In this document: positions 37,277 to 49,614 of the stretch, piece after piece
Layout of the letters: the number at the start of each line of letters is the position of its first letter
Numbering within the stretch: the first letter of the stretch is position 1
Source of the DNA: Nissolia schottii
Taxonomy: Eukaryota > Streptophyta > Magnoliopsida > Fabales > Fabaceae
Assembly: GCA_003254905.1 (NCBI GenBank)
Contig: QANU01111780.1
Span: forward strand, 834,505-898,504
Direction: 5' to 3'
Length of the DNA: 64,000 nt
Notes under the pieces: model-generated
Database searches by the model: none
Seen by the model: the letters and a program-made list of their open reading frames with translations, nothing else
What the model was told of the DNA's origin: nothing
Program-made: the position numbers and the translations under genes

Positions 37277-37305
37277 GTGAGTGAGTGAGTGAGTGAGTGA
37301 GTGTG
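37277..37305. repeat. (GAGT)n microsatellite in leader
   Basis: About six GTGA/GAGT units; on the transcribed (minus) strand this is a CTCA repeat within the likely 5' leader of the RF298-like gene. Confidence 0.85.
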
Positions 37306-37350
37306 TATTGTGTGCGCAAATCACACACTCTGGGTTTTGGGTTTTGGTCC

Positions 37351-37358
37351 ATTTATAT
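37351..37358 (-). promoter_or_regulatory. Candidate TATA box of RF298-like gene
   Basis: The minus strand reads TATAAATG within TTTAAATATAAATGG. It lies just upstream of the CT-rich leader, which would put the transcription start near 37320. Consensus-based only. Confidence 0.5.
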
Positions 37359-37399
37359 TTAAATTGATATTTTTGAGTTATATAAATGATTTATTTATT

Positions 37400-40300
37400 T
37401 ATGTTATGTTATGGAAGTGAGGATAGTGACTTGTTCGTTTTCTTTTTAGTATCTACACTCTACGTTTACTTTTAGTAAGGTTGATTAATTTAATTTAGGA
37501 TATTCAGACGATTTTTTTTTATACATATTTTCTTTCCTTTCCAGGTATATGAGGATGTGACTATTTATTTATATTTATATGTCAAGATTTTTTTTACTAA
37601 GATAGTACAAAAACTTTTTAATCATTTGATGACTAAATTTCAAATCCTTCCATTTCTTGAGAAAAAAAAGCAATTATTAAACTGAGAGTTCAACTACTTA
37701 TAAGTTAAGATGTGATTAGATGATAATATATTAAAAGAAATTTTTAAGGGAGTATAAGTCTAAATCTCATCTTTAAGCACACACAAAAAATAAAAGCAAA
37801 TCTTATTGTATTTTTATTATGTGTTTTATCAAGTATTTTTTTAAATCTTGTCAAATAGAATTTGTTTTTATTGTCAGTGTCCTAAAAAATAAGATGTGAT
37901 CTTGTGGTTACCTAAAAAAGTCGCATGTATCATTATAGCAACTAAACTATTTATTTATTTATTTATTTATGTAAATAAGGGTAGCGCGGCTTTTGCGCTA
38001 GGAGGTAGGAATGTTAACCTCGCTGTTAGCCCAAATTTTGGCATTTATAGCCCAACCCAGCTGGGGGTGGGGATCCCATCTTGACAATTATACTTAATGG
38101 ATATTTTCATGTGAAAATTGTATATAGGTTTGATTTGATAATTTTGTCATTTTTTTAAGTTGTTAAATTATTGAATTTTTTTAAAAATTGTTCTTAATAA
38201 ACATAAATTTTAATATTAGTGTTTTTTTTGGTGCAATCACGACAGTAGTGTTTATTAAAGATGTTATTAAAATCTAAAATAATTATAATAAATATAAATA
38301 TTAAAGAGAATAATAAAATTTTCAACCAACAAAATTTAACACAATTGATAAATGATTAGGTTTCTTAAGTATTTTATAATGAATACCTCATCAGCAATAA
38401 AGTGAAAATTATATTTTACTGTCATTAAATCAAATGAAAAGGAAAAAAGATAATAAAATTTGGTTTTATAATAAATTTAAAGTTATGATGATCTTCTAAA
38501 TTTTAGAGAGTACAAGTAAACTCTAAAAAAAATATTTTGTGAGCCTTTCAATAACATTTTTAACTTTTAAAAGCAAAATCATTCCATTAATTTTTATCAA
38601 ACATAAAAAAAAATATGGTTTATGTTTTTAAATAATTAGGAGTACTCATCACCATGAGATAAATGAAAATTCTTTTTATTGGTACATCACTAACAATAAA
38701 ATTTAAGCATATAATCTCATTCAAACTATCTAAACATATCACCATTAAACTAGTCCTAATGACATTGAATTGAAAATTCTAAATACAAATAGAAAATGCC
38801 ACATCAACGGTTGAGAAGTGAAGTCTTGTGCAATTGATGACATGGTCATTCCTTCATGGAACCTAACTATACCTTGAACCAAGTTTACATTATTGACTAA
38901 ATAATTTTTTTTTCTGTTAGTTTGAAATTAATATAGTCTGACCTTTAAAAAATATTAATATTAATATTAATTTAGTCTTAATATTTTAAATTTTTTACTA
39001 TTAATTTAGTGCTATATTAATAATTTGATAAAAGATTTGAGATGACAAAACACTTTGCAATATAATAAATTGATATTAAAATTTAAATTTTTAGAATTAT
39101 ATTATGTACTGGCAGTGTACGCTATAATCCAATCCTTTTTCCGTTAAATTTAAAAAAAAAACACCATAATTCAATCCAATCTTATTATATCAGAAAAAAA
39201 AAAATTCACTATTTTCCTCTCATTATTTTAAAAATCATATATTTTAAAAGTTTTAATTGAATGATAGCTTAAGTACATAGCAATTAGACTAAAAAATAAT
39301 ATTTGCTCATTCCATTTTGTTGCTAACTTGCTATTTGAGGAAATTAATAACAATCCGAAAAGCATGTGGGTAAATCTAAGCTAAAAAAGAAAGGTTTGTG
39401 TAATTAGAAAAAACCTGAAGGGAAAAAAAAGGGTTTGTCTGGGTGCATTGGATTCAACACTGACCCGTAACAAATTGCCAATTTAAGGAATTTTAATGTT
39501 TTGGAAGGGAGTTTTAATGTTTTATTTTTCTTATGACCTGAAAATTAAAACTCTATTAGTATTTCTATTTGTACCTCTTATTTTGAAAAATAAAAGGACT
39601 TCTAGTAAAGCTGTTACAATTGCAATTAACTGTTAATAGTCCTTATCTCCTTAATTATTTTCTTCTAATATCCTGTCTATTATTTTATTAATTTATTTGA
39701 GTACATTCCTCAATCTATATAATATTTACACCAACAATATATATATATATATATATATAATAGATAACATTAAATTTCTTTCACTAGTCTATCAAAAAAA
39801 AATAAAAAATTTCTTCCACTAAAATTATCACATAGCAATTTCATTAAATTTTGATTAGTTTTAATTTTTTAAAAATTATACTGTTTGACTAAATTTTGAA
39901 TAGATTAGAATTTTAAAAATTTTCAAATATTAAAATAAATATAATATTTTTTCATTTAATATGTATATATAGAAATAGAGAGCTAGGAAAAACATATAAA
40001 TATTAATTTGAACCAAAATAATTGGTCAATAGATATTAAATAGTAAATATAAAATTTTATTATATTGTGAAATCCTATAACCATATTCACATTAATCTAT
40101 TTTGTGTTAAATGAAAATCATAACTATACAATTTTTAGATAATTAATTATGTAGTTTTAGAAAATTATAGAAATATAATCACATAATAATATTTATTTAT
40201 AAAATAAAGACTATAATAAAAAATATTTAATTTAGATAATCAGTGCATCACGGGTATGAAACTAGTTCACTGTTTAAGAATATTATGAGAAATGATACCC

Positions 40301-40685
40301 TATTGCAAAATATTAAAATTTTATTTTGAATAAGTCCAATCACACAGAAAACTTGGCTTTATTAGTATTTTTAGAATTTATTTTGATATTCTTTTATTCT
40401 TGTCTTTTTGAACCAATTTTTCGTGAAAAGTTTTTCATCTTTCGTTGATTTTATTCATAAAAAAGTAAGTTTGTATTTTCAATAAAAAAAAAAGAAAAAG
40501 AAAAACTATGCCTCAAAATCATCTGATTTTTCAACCTTGAAAATAATTACTAACATAAAGTCGGTCAAGTTGTAGGTAAGTTCGCTCCCACCTTTCTAAA
40601 GTGTCTCAAGTTCAAAACTTGGAGAGAGAAAAATTGTTGTGAACCATAGTTGGATATTTAGTATCTTAGCAAATTAAAATAGGAT
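37400..40685. other. Intergenic, strongly AT-rich, no gene seen
   Basis: There is no coding potential beyond short low-complexity frames. It contains an (AT)n run at 39738-39760 and many A/T homopolymers. 40567-40640 has a phrase (GTTGTAGGTAAGTTCGCTCC, then CAAGTTCAAAACTTGG) loosely like a tRNA-derived A and B box pair; this is weak. Confidence 0.4.
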
Positions 40686-40696
40686 AAAATCAAAAA

Positions 40697-42778
40697 CAGT
40701 AAATTGATTTGGGACAAACTGTAAAATCGAAACAGAAAATGAGAAAAGGATAGAGATGGGTTAGAATGTTATACCACAAATCGTGTTGGAGACTGTCTTT
40801 AAGGGTTTATTTTCACCCTGCCCAGAGCTATGCTCGGTGGAAAGACGTTGGCGAAAATCTCTCCATGATTAGATTTGGGTCACCTCAACAATTCGTCCAC
40901 ATGCAGTTGCCAGAACTTTGAATAGTGAAGACTCGTTCCAAACTTGAAAGGAGCAGCAGAGATAGTGGATGAGTGCCTCAATAGCTCACAATTTTGCAGA
41001 GAGCAAAGAGATGAACGATAACGAAAATATGAAGGAAGCAGATGAAGAAGAAAGAGACAGATCTGAAGGCAAGTGATTTAGTGTTGGTGAGTTACAGATA
41101 AATAGGTCACAGATAGCTTAATAATGACGTTGGGCCAACTGTCACAAAGGCCCAAGAACTATACAATTTGGGTCAAAAAATAAAACAAGTAAAAAGGCCC
41201 AATCAAAAAATAAAACAGTAAATCGATTTGGGAAAAACCATAAATCGAAACAGAAAATGAGAAAAGGATAGAGATGGGTTAGAACGTTATACCACAAATC
41301 TTGTTGGACACTGTCTTTAAGGGTTTATTTTCGCCCTACCCAGAGTTATGCTCGGTGGAAAGGCGTCGGCAGAAATCTCTTTAAGATTAGATTTGGGTCA
41401 CCTCGACAACTCGTCCACATGCAGTTGTCAGAACTTTGAACAGTGAAGACTGGTTCCAAAACTTGAAAGGAGAAGCAGAGACAGTGGAGGAGTGCCTCAA
41501 TAGCTTAAGATTTTTCAGAGAGCAAAGAGATGATACAATAACGAAAATATGAAGGAAGCAAATGAAGAAGAAGGAGGCAGATCTTATGGCAAGTGATTTG
41601 GTGTTGGTGGGTTACAAATAAATAGGTCACAGATAGCTTAATAATGACGCTGGGCCAACTATCACAAAGGCCCAACAACTATACAGTCAAGTGGTACAAT
41701 TTGGGTAAAAAAATAAAACAAGAAAAAAAGGCCCAATCAAAAAATAAAACAGTAAATCGATTTGGGACAAACCATAAAATCGAAACCGAAAATGAGAAAA
41801 CGATAGAGATGGGTTAGAAAGTTATACCACAAATCGTGTTGGAGACTGTCTTTAAGGGTATTTTCGTCCTACCCAGAGCTATGCTCGGTGGAAAGGCGTC
41901 AATGGAAATATCTCCAAGATTAGATTTGGGTCACCTCAACAAATCGTCCACATGCAGTTACCGGAACTTTGAACAGTGGAGACTCATTCCAAAACTTGAA
42001 AGGAGCAGCAGAGACAGTGGAGGAGTGCCTCAATAGCTCACAATTTTGTAAAGAGCAAAGAGATGGATGATAACGAAAATATGAAGGAAGCAGATGAAGA
42101 GGAAGGAGACAGATCTGATGGCAAGCGATTTAGTGTTGGTTGGTTATAAATAAATAGGTCACAAATAGCTTAATAATGACGTTGGGCCAACTGTCACAAA
42201 GGCCCAATAACTATATAGTAAAAAATAAAACAAGTAAAAAGGCCCAATCAAAAAATAAAACAGTAAATCGATTTGGGACAAACCATAAAATCAAAACAGA
42301 AAATGAGAACAGGATAGAGATGGGTTAGAAAGTTATACCACAAATCGTGTTGGAGACTGTCTTTAAGGGTTCATTTTCACCCTACCCAGAGTTATGCTCG
42401 GTGGAAAGGCGTCAATGGAAATCTCTCCAAGATTAGATTTGGGTCACCTCAACAACTCGTCCACATGCAGTTACCGAAACTTTGAACAGTGAAGACTCAT
42501 TCCAAAACTTGAAAGGAGTAGTAGAGACAGTGGAGGAGTGCCTCAATAGCTCACGATTTTGCAGAGAGCAAAGAGATGAACGATAACGAAACTATAAAGG
42601 AAGCAGATGAAGAAGAAGGAGACAGATCTGATGGCAAGTGATTTGGTGTTGGTGGGTTACAGATAAATAGGTCATAAATAGCTTAATAATGACGCTAGGC
42701 CAACTGTCACAAAGGCCAAACAACTATACAGTCAAGTGGTACAGTTTGGGTCAAAATATAAAACAAGTAAAAGGGCCT
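40697..42778 (-). repeat. Tandem array of four modules, about 520 bp each, promoter/leader-like
   Basis: Copies begin at the CAGTAAATCGATTTGGG landmark at 40697, 41216, 41750 and 42261 (spacings 519, 534, 511). On the minus strand each copy starts with TGGGCC-type elements (for example TTGGGCCTTTGTGACAGTTG and GGCCCAACGTCATTATTAAG). A CTATTTAT TATA-like box follows, then a CT-rich stretch resembling a 5' leader ('TCTCCTTCTTCTTCATCTGC'), and it ends in GATTTACTGTTTTATTTTTT. The outermost copy at 42.7 kb has a decayed TGGGCC. No open frame of useful length is shared by the copies, and I did not recognise the parent gene. Confidence 0.8.
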
Positions 42779-43620
42779 AGTGTACATACATGCACACGAT
42801 GAGACTAGACGGGACAACGCACATGCTTGTTATGGTAAAGCCCAAGTCCACAATGTGAACTCAATACCATAAGTATTTAATGGTAAATCAAATTTACTTA
42901 TAAAGGCTTCCATGAAGCCAACTTCAAGTAATGTGTGACTTTAGTTTTATCGCAACAAATAGACTAAACTTAAAACACTCTTAAAGACCCAATATTTTCA
43001 ACGAAACTACAATACTCTAAGCTTGATTAATCAATCTCGTTAGTAGTGAAATCCGAATACCAATGCAAGAATCAATTTTTTTTATAAATAATTTAGAAGC
43101 CAAATTATTTATCCTTCACATGAAGGCTTTATCCATGTTTTTTTTTTCCATACATGTATGCTTTAATATTCTATAGTGTTTAATTTCTATATGTTGACTG
43201 TAAATTTTATTTTTAATTATCATTGAATGAAAAATAAGTTTATCATATTCAAATTAAAGTATTAAATTTAAATTTAATAGAACAATTCATTAAATGCCTT
43301 TACTATTTAATCAATATACAGTTCCATTGCAAAATAAATGAATGTATAATGTATTTTAAAATTTCTTAAATAATGTGGTCACACATTCATCGGATGCATG
43401 CATGTTATTAAAGAATACTAGCAACACTTGGCAATTAAATTTATGATTAATTTAGGGCATCAACTTGCCTTAATTATTAAGAGCAAATATGACCAAATAA
43501 GAATGTTACAATCACAAGACCAAATGCCAATTCAAGAGAAAGGAAAAATAAAATAAAATCACTCTCCCCCTTTTTTCCTCAATAAACTTTAGGGAAGCCA
43601 AAGTTATTTGTATTCGGAAA
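42779..43620. other. Intergenic, no gene seen
   Basis: AT-rich between the tandem array and the repeated segment that starts near 43634. No recognisable coding sequence. Confidence 0.4.
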
Positions 43621-43633
43621 AATGGCGCAAAAG

Positions 43634-44030
43634 GCAATCAAGAAATTGTTGCTGCAGCTTCATTGTACATATTCGTCTCCATACATACTTGTTACATGGA
43701 TTAATGATGATATTCTTTCAAAATACAATGAAGCCTTTATAAATTTTTTAATTAGCAATATCAATAAAAAACTTTACCCTCTTCAACCTTTGAAGAGCAA
43801 GCTTATAAATTAACAACGCCTAAACTCATACCATAAGCCAAAAAAAGTGAGTCTAATGTATAATAATGGCAGTTATTTATAATTAATGAATGATACTTCC
43901 CAAAAATCATGTCCATACAACTAGTCACGATTAAGGGATACATTGTTTCATAAAATTGTATAATACACATATACAAGTTCACAAAATCCATGTCCCTTTG
44001 AAATTTTTAACATGTGAATGATTGAAAACT
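43634..44030. repeat. Dispersed repeat, copy A (related to 53317-53850)
   Basis: Long ordered similarity to 53317-53850 in the same orientation: AAGAAATTGTTG, ATACAATGAA, TTAGCAATATCAA, AGTGAGTC(T/C)AATGTATAATA and ATTGTATAATACACATA. It may be an LTR or leader of a decayed retroelement, since the copia relic follows. The segment around TAGTCACGATT (43922-43932) is uninterrupted here, whereas copy B carries an insertion. Confidence 0.65.
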
Positions 44031-44812
44031 TAGAGTAATACATGAATGTCAAAGAAACATGTCTCTTTAGAGATGGTATGCAACAAATAATCGTTTGTGC
44101 CAGCAGTTATAACCCATTTAAATTTGTAAAATATATTGTAATGCACCACTATTTTATAAGTTTAAAATCATACAAATATATGCATACGAGAATGTATCAC
44201 TAGGATTACACATCATTTTAGTATAAACTTTAAAAATTTTAACAAAGTAATATATTTCCAATTGATTAAACCTATATTTCATGTGTCAATATCAAAAGTC
44301 ACCGATATAAGTTGTACCTCTTAATAAGTTCAAGTGAATTTCTTAACTTTAAGCATTTTTATGGTTATGTGTTTATCCTGACTTCATGAATATTTACGAG
44401 AATAAAATATCATTTGATAAATAATATTATCAATCCATTAAGAGTTTTAACTCATCTTCCTAAATATATATTGCACTAATCTTAGTATGTCTTAGTGCTC
44501 CAATTATAAATATTTTGTTATTGTCCATTAAACTTTGAAACTAGTGTTCTACTAATAGGGTCAAATTTCCATCATTTGATACCCATATGTTTTAATCTCA
44601 ATTTAGTAGTAAACTCTTTGACTTTATCCATTGACAAACCTTAGTCAATGGGTCGACTAAATTCCCTTCAAATTCTATATGGACTAAAAAACTGTGTAAT
44701 AAAATTATACAAAATTGTGGTAGATTTTTCAGTTATACCAAAATGTGGTAGTATGTACGTAGTAAATGGACACATAGTGAGGCAATTGATTTATAAAAAA
44801 CAATATATAAAG

Positions 44813-45055
44813 CCAATTGATATAAAACTCTGTAGAGGTTTTGACTAGATTGTCAGGAGTAAGCCGAGTTGTGTCAAATTTTGGTGGGTAATATTTTTGA
44901 GTTTCATTTTATTTGCTTCAACTCATGTTTGAATTTGAATGAAATGAAATGTCATATATATATATATATATAAAGCCAATTGATGACGTGAAACTCGTAA
45001 AGTAATTCCAAGCCAATTGACGATGTGAAGCTTATAAAGTAATTTAGAGACAATT
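44813..45055. repeat. Degenerate direct repeat around CCAATTGA(T/C)
   Basis: AAGCCAATTGATGACGTGAA (44974) and AAGCCAATTGACGATGTGAA (45011), each followed by (A/G)CT(C/T)(G/A)TAAAGTAATT, form a 37-bp repeat; a third weaker copy starts at 44813. It lies in the stretch that interrupts the copia relic. Confidence 0.6.
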
Positions 45056-45286
45056 TTGTCTTCATGTCGCAGTGTAAATCCCATATATGTAAGTGATTTA
45101 GAGAAGAAAAAAATTTGAACAACTCTGTGAGTAAATTGTCAGATATGCAAGAATTGCATAACTCTGTGTGCGCGCGAAGCAGATAAATCGCCAACCAACC
45201 CAGTGATTTCCTGACTTTTTAATTTTTATTTGTGATGAGATGATTTGCCTCTAACACCATACCAGGGTTCCAAAAAAAAAAAAAAA

Positions 45287-45287
45287 N

Positions 45288-45320
<33 letters not shown>
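45287..45320. repeat. (AT)n microsatellite with an undetermined base
   Basis: A 16-base A run, one N at 45287, then alternating TA to 45320. The N marks unresolved sequence at the junction. Confidence 0.9.
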
Positions 45321-45323
<3 letters not shown>

Positions 45324-46829
45324 TTCTTAGTTTGGCGATTTTTCCATTTTAGTAATGTCTACCAAAAGTCCACAATTAAATATTAAACCATTGTGAGGCC
45401 ATAATCAAGTGGTTTTCCTAATAATTATATAATTTTGAATTAATTGTCTCACAAAATCATGTCTCAAGCTTATGTGTATGGAGTTTTCATTATAGGCTTT
45501 ATTATATGTTTGAGACATAGGTGATTCATTATCACATACAATCAAAATGACAGCCATTGGTTGTGGCCACAACTATTTGTCAAATGAAAAATTCCTAAGT
45601 CATTTCATTTTTTTTTTACTTGCGACCGATAAAGCTATACACTCCGTCTCCATTGTAAAATGAGAAATAATTGTTTGTTTCTTTGAGGCCCAACTTATTG
45701 TTACACCACCTATTGGTGAAAAATCCATGTTGAATTGAATTCATTATTACTCAAATTTCTAATCCAACTAGCTTTAAAATAACCTTCTAATACAGTGTGA
45801 TAGTTAATATAATGTAATCTCAAGCTTATGATTTCCTTGAGATAAGAAAGAACTCTTGCTATACTTTCCTAATGTTGGTCACTAGGTTTTCCTGTAATCT
45901 TCAATAGATTGCACACAACAAATGTTATATCAAGCTTAGTGCATACATTGCATACATTAAACTTCCTATAGCACTTGCATATCATGTCTTCATATGTTTT
46001 TCTTCTAGTTAGAATCATAGGGAGTATTTGACTCCTTAATTTGAGATGTTCAAACTTTTACAATACTCTTTAATATAATGAGATTGACATGAAGTTGCAA
46101 ATTTCATGCTTACACACCTTTATACTTAATATTCTATCTACTTCATTCAAATCCTTTACCTTGAATTTAGAAGTAAGATAATCTTTTGTTTGATGAATTC
46201 CTTCTAAATTCATTCTAATAATTAACATATTTTGTATGAAGAAACTTTCCTATTTAATTTGGTTTTCTTCCTTTCCATATTTCTTATGGACAAACCTTCC
46301 ATTTTCTTGGTGGTGCCCTATTAATTAAGAATGTGTCATCCAAAGATTGTGAGGTAACTTAAAACTTAGCAATATTGAATTAATCATATCCACTGCTCTT
46401 TCTCTGCTAAACCACTTTGTTGCGAAGTATATGTAGCAAAAGATTCATGCCCAATTCTATATAATTCATCACCAAAGATTATCAAATTCACTAAAAATAA
46501 CTTTTATTTCATATATCACGCATGTTTTTCTACTTTCATCTTATATTTCTTAAGCATTTCAAATGACTCAAATAAGCCACATAAATAAACATAAATCAAT
46601 GTAGGTCCATAATATTTTGATTTATGTAAATCAATTTCAAAACTAAAATCAATTGCAAAGCATTGAAAACCCATGCAAGGCAAAATTGTTTTATGCAAAC
46701 CATGCTTCAAGTCATTATATTTTGTACATAAATACAAAATCCATTAAATGGTCCCATTTTCAATGCACACAATCCATTGAAATGGCTTTTCATTATAAAT
46801 GGGGGGAAGTTTGATGAAAGATCACATAC

Positions 46830-48335
46830 AAGAACAGAATTGGGATGAAGAGGATTTTTGGAGGAAGGTAGAAAGTGGGTGAAGTATTCACCACCTTCGT
46901 TGATAATCTAACTATGAGTTGGCTACACCGGTTCTTTATTCATTGTGGATGAAATGGCTAAAGCTGCGCAGTTTGAGCTTGTGATCTTGCTAAGGCCCTG
47001 AGTTCCAATAGGTTCAATTTCAACTTTATTCAAAGAATGTGGCCAAAGATTGGCGAAGAGTTTAGTGCTGAAATACTGGATGTTTTTTTTATTTTTATAA
47101 ACGAAACAGTACGCAAGGAGTTGAACATGACATGGGTGGTGTTAATTTTGAAGATAGAAGGGGCTGCTGAAATGAAGGATTTTAGGTTGATTAACATGAT
47201 TGGGTGTTTATACAAGGTGATTTCTAAAATTTTAGCAGCAAGATTGAGCACGGTCAAGCCTAAGTTGTGGGCAAATCTCAAAGTGCTTTCATGGCAATAC
47301 GACAAATTCTTGATAAGGCTCTCATCACTTGTGAAGTCGTTCAGCGGTAGCGCAAGAATAAGAAAGAAGCCACGATTTTGAAGCTTGATTTTTCACAAGG
47401 CTTACGATATAGTAAGTTGAAATTTTGTTGACTTAACTTTGAGATGTATGGGGTTTGGGAGAATGTGACGAAAGTGGATACAGGCGTGTATTTCATCAGC
47501 AACTATGTTTAGTTCTGGTTAATGGTATGCCAATAGGACCCTATCTCTCCGTCCAGTTTGTGTTAGTTGCCGAGGTGCTAAACAAACTTATTAACCTTGC
47601 AGTGCCACTTGGAAAAATTGAAAGATTATTGATTGGGAGAGATCAAGTTCAACTTACACATTTACAATTCATGGTTGTCACCATAATATTTTGCCCCATG
47701 ATTGAGGTCACTATGAAGAGTTACATGTGGTTTCTTGATTGTTATTGTGGAATGTCAGGGCTACACATTAATTACAAGAAATCGGTAAAAATATCAATTT
47801 GTTGTGATAGAAGCAGGGTGTTAAAAGTAAAGAAGATGCTTGGTTATGAGGTATCTACTTTACCTTTCAAGTATCTTAGCATTCTAGTGGGCGGAGGAAA
47901 TCAAGGAGGTGAGTACTTGGAAACCAGTCATTGCAAGAATAGAGGAGAAATTGAGTATTAAATTGGTAGTTGGGGATGACGGTAGAACACAGTTCTAGAA
48001 TGACTTATGGTAGCACATCTATTTTTCTAACTGTCAGTTTGCTTATTTGTTATGGTGTGTATGGTTGAGACATTGGAATACTATGTGAGTAGCACTGAAT
48101 AATGCTAAAATATTCTTTGATTCCTGACTGAACACTCGATTGAGAAAGGAGGAGAAAAAAAGGTGGATTATTGCATTTTTTGCTACTATTTGGACAATAC
48201 AGAAAATGAGAAATCAATACATATTTGAAGAAAAAGAATCTGTGTTGGATGAGGTGGTTGGTTTGGAAAATTATGGATTGAACAATGGTATAAACACTGT
48301 TGAAATAAAACATTACAAGGCTGAAAATAGGTGAG
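46830..48335 (+). pseudogene. LINE relic A: reverse transcriptase region
   Basis: On the plus strand, RKELNMTWVVLILKIEGAAE then DFRLINMIGCLYKVISKILA (47110-47245) matches the 'ND.RPISL.GC.YK..SK.LA.RL' block of plant L1-type LINE reverse transcriptase. Further on, GLHINYKKSVKI and STLPFKYLSILVGGG (47760-47905) correspond to the thumb region 'LPF.YLG.PVG'. 48140-48240 (RWIIAFFATIWTIQKMRNQY) resembles the later zinc-finger part. Frameshifts and lost segments (for example the catalytic YADD region) make it inactive. Confidence 0.75.
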
Positions 48336-49089
48336 TTATGTTGGGGGGGTATCATAGTTTTTCCTCGCCTTGATGGCTTTGGCGAAGGGGTGTGGAAAAT
48401 CATGGGATGTGGCATACTTTTACCTGTGTTTGTTGGGTTTATTTGTTAGAGTCACTTAGTCCTTTATCCAGTGCAGGCGTGCTTATACTGGAGGCTATTG
48501 TCCCTTGGGTATAATGAATTGAGCTACAAAACATAGTTGCTTCAAGTACAATTATAAGTTGATAAGAAGCATCCTATGCCATGTGGTAATTGAGGCATAT
48601 CGATGCTAAATTGGTGATGCATATATGTTGTGTTATAAGAAGTGTAATGTAGGAATGTGGAGAGTCATGCTTGGTTAGGATTGGTGTGGCTTGCTTCGAG
48701 CATAGTGACTAGAGTGGAGTGCATCAATATGGATTATGATCATAGTAGGCCTAAGGATTAGAGTATAAGGCATTGTAATTGGTGTTGCTCGTTTATTTTG
48801 AAGCTATCATGTTGTAACCTTATTGTAATGTGGATTGGTTTGCCTTAAATTGAAAGATTTGGTATCTCTTTTCTCCCCAAAAAATCAAGGGTTTCTTCCA
48901 TTGTGTTTTCTTTAGGGTTTTTTAATGAGGTCTTACCTACCATGCCGAGTACTCGATGACTTGTGGATCTCTATAATGGTGATATGTGTCATGTGTGTTC
49001 ATTTGGCTCCTTTCGTTTTGATGGAATAAAATTCGAAATGAATTAACAAAAAAATGTCATAATAAAATTGAAACCTTCAACTAGAAGAA

Positions 49090-49610
49090 CATCATTAGGT
49101 CAAAAGGCTAATGAATCATCAACAAATTAAATGAGATACTAAGAAATAAGTTGATTGATTGGAAGTTTATTCAAAACCAAAGGAGTATGGGGGACTCGGG
49201 GTTGGTGATATGCAAATTCAAAATGTTGCCATGTTATTTAAATGATGGTGGAAATTTTCTAATGGTTCATTTCCTCTATGAAAAAAATTGGTGGCTTCTT
49301 GTAATAATCTGGCTCTTGAGAAGCCTTTGATTGATCAACCTCTGAAGGATGGTAGTAGTACTTGGGGGTGACATCTGTTCTATTGTCAAATCTATTCCAA
49401 TGGTGTAGTCGTTGGCTAAGGATGGGTTGGGTTTGGTGGTTAGTAAAGGGGATAAATTCTCTTTTTGGTAGGATCATTGGTTTGGCCCAGAGTTACTGAA
49501 AGACAAAGATATTGTTGAAAGCTTTAATTGCACTCTCTATTTTGTTTTTCCGTCTACTGTTTTGCTTTTAAATCCTCAAGGGATTCAATTGAAGTACAGT
49601 GGAAGGGTTG
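49090..49610 (+). pseudogene. LINE relic B, 5' piece
   Basis: Plus-strand translation reads IQNQRSMGDSGLVI and GLVVSKGDKFSFW with DHWFGPELLKD. These are the GGLG and 'G.G..I.FW.D.W.G' blocks of plant LINE ORF2 C-termini. It is broken by stops and cut at about 49610 by an inserted segment; the matching 3' piece resumes near 51180. Confidence 0.6.
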
Positions 49611-49614
49611 TCGC

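Larger units (their letters stand above)
44575..46480 (-). pseudogene. Ty1/copia retrotransposon pol relic
   Basis: On the minus strand, in shifting frames and in copia order: an integrase-like block ELYRIGHESFATYTSQQSGL (about 46380-46450), a reverse-transcriptase end block YASAIGSLMYAM (45950-45985), an RNase H block VCDNESPMSQ (45510-45541) and the C-terminal VDPLTK (44640-44657), followed by KEFTTKLRLKHMGIK. Numerous stops and frameshifts make it dead. Between the RNase H block and VDPLTK lies roughly 650 bp of unrelated, AT-microsatellite-bounded sequence (about 44660-45325), probably a later insertion. LTRs were not delimited. Confidence 0.7.

Noticed and set aside
41836..42036. 66-residue plus-strand frame in the tandem array
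   Set aside because: It is not preserved in the other three copies of the unit, so it is unlikely to be coding.
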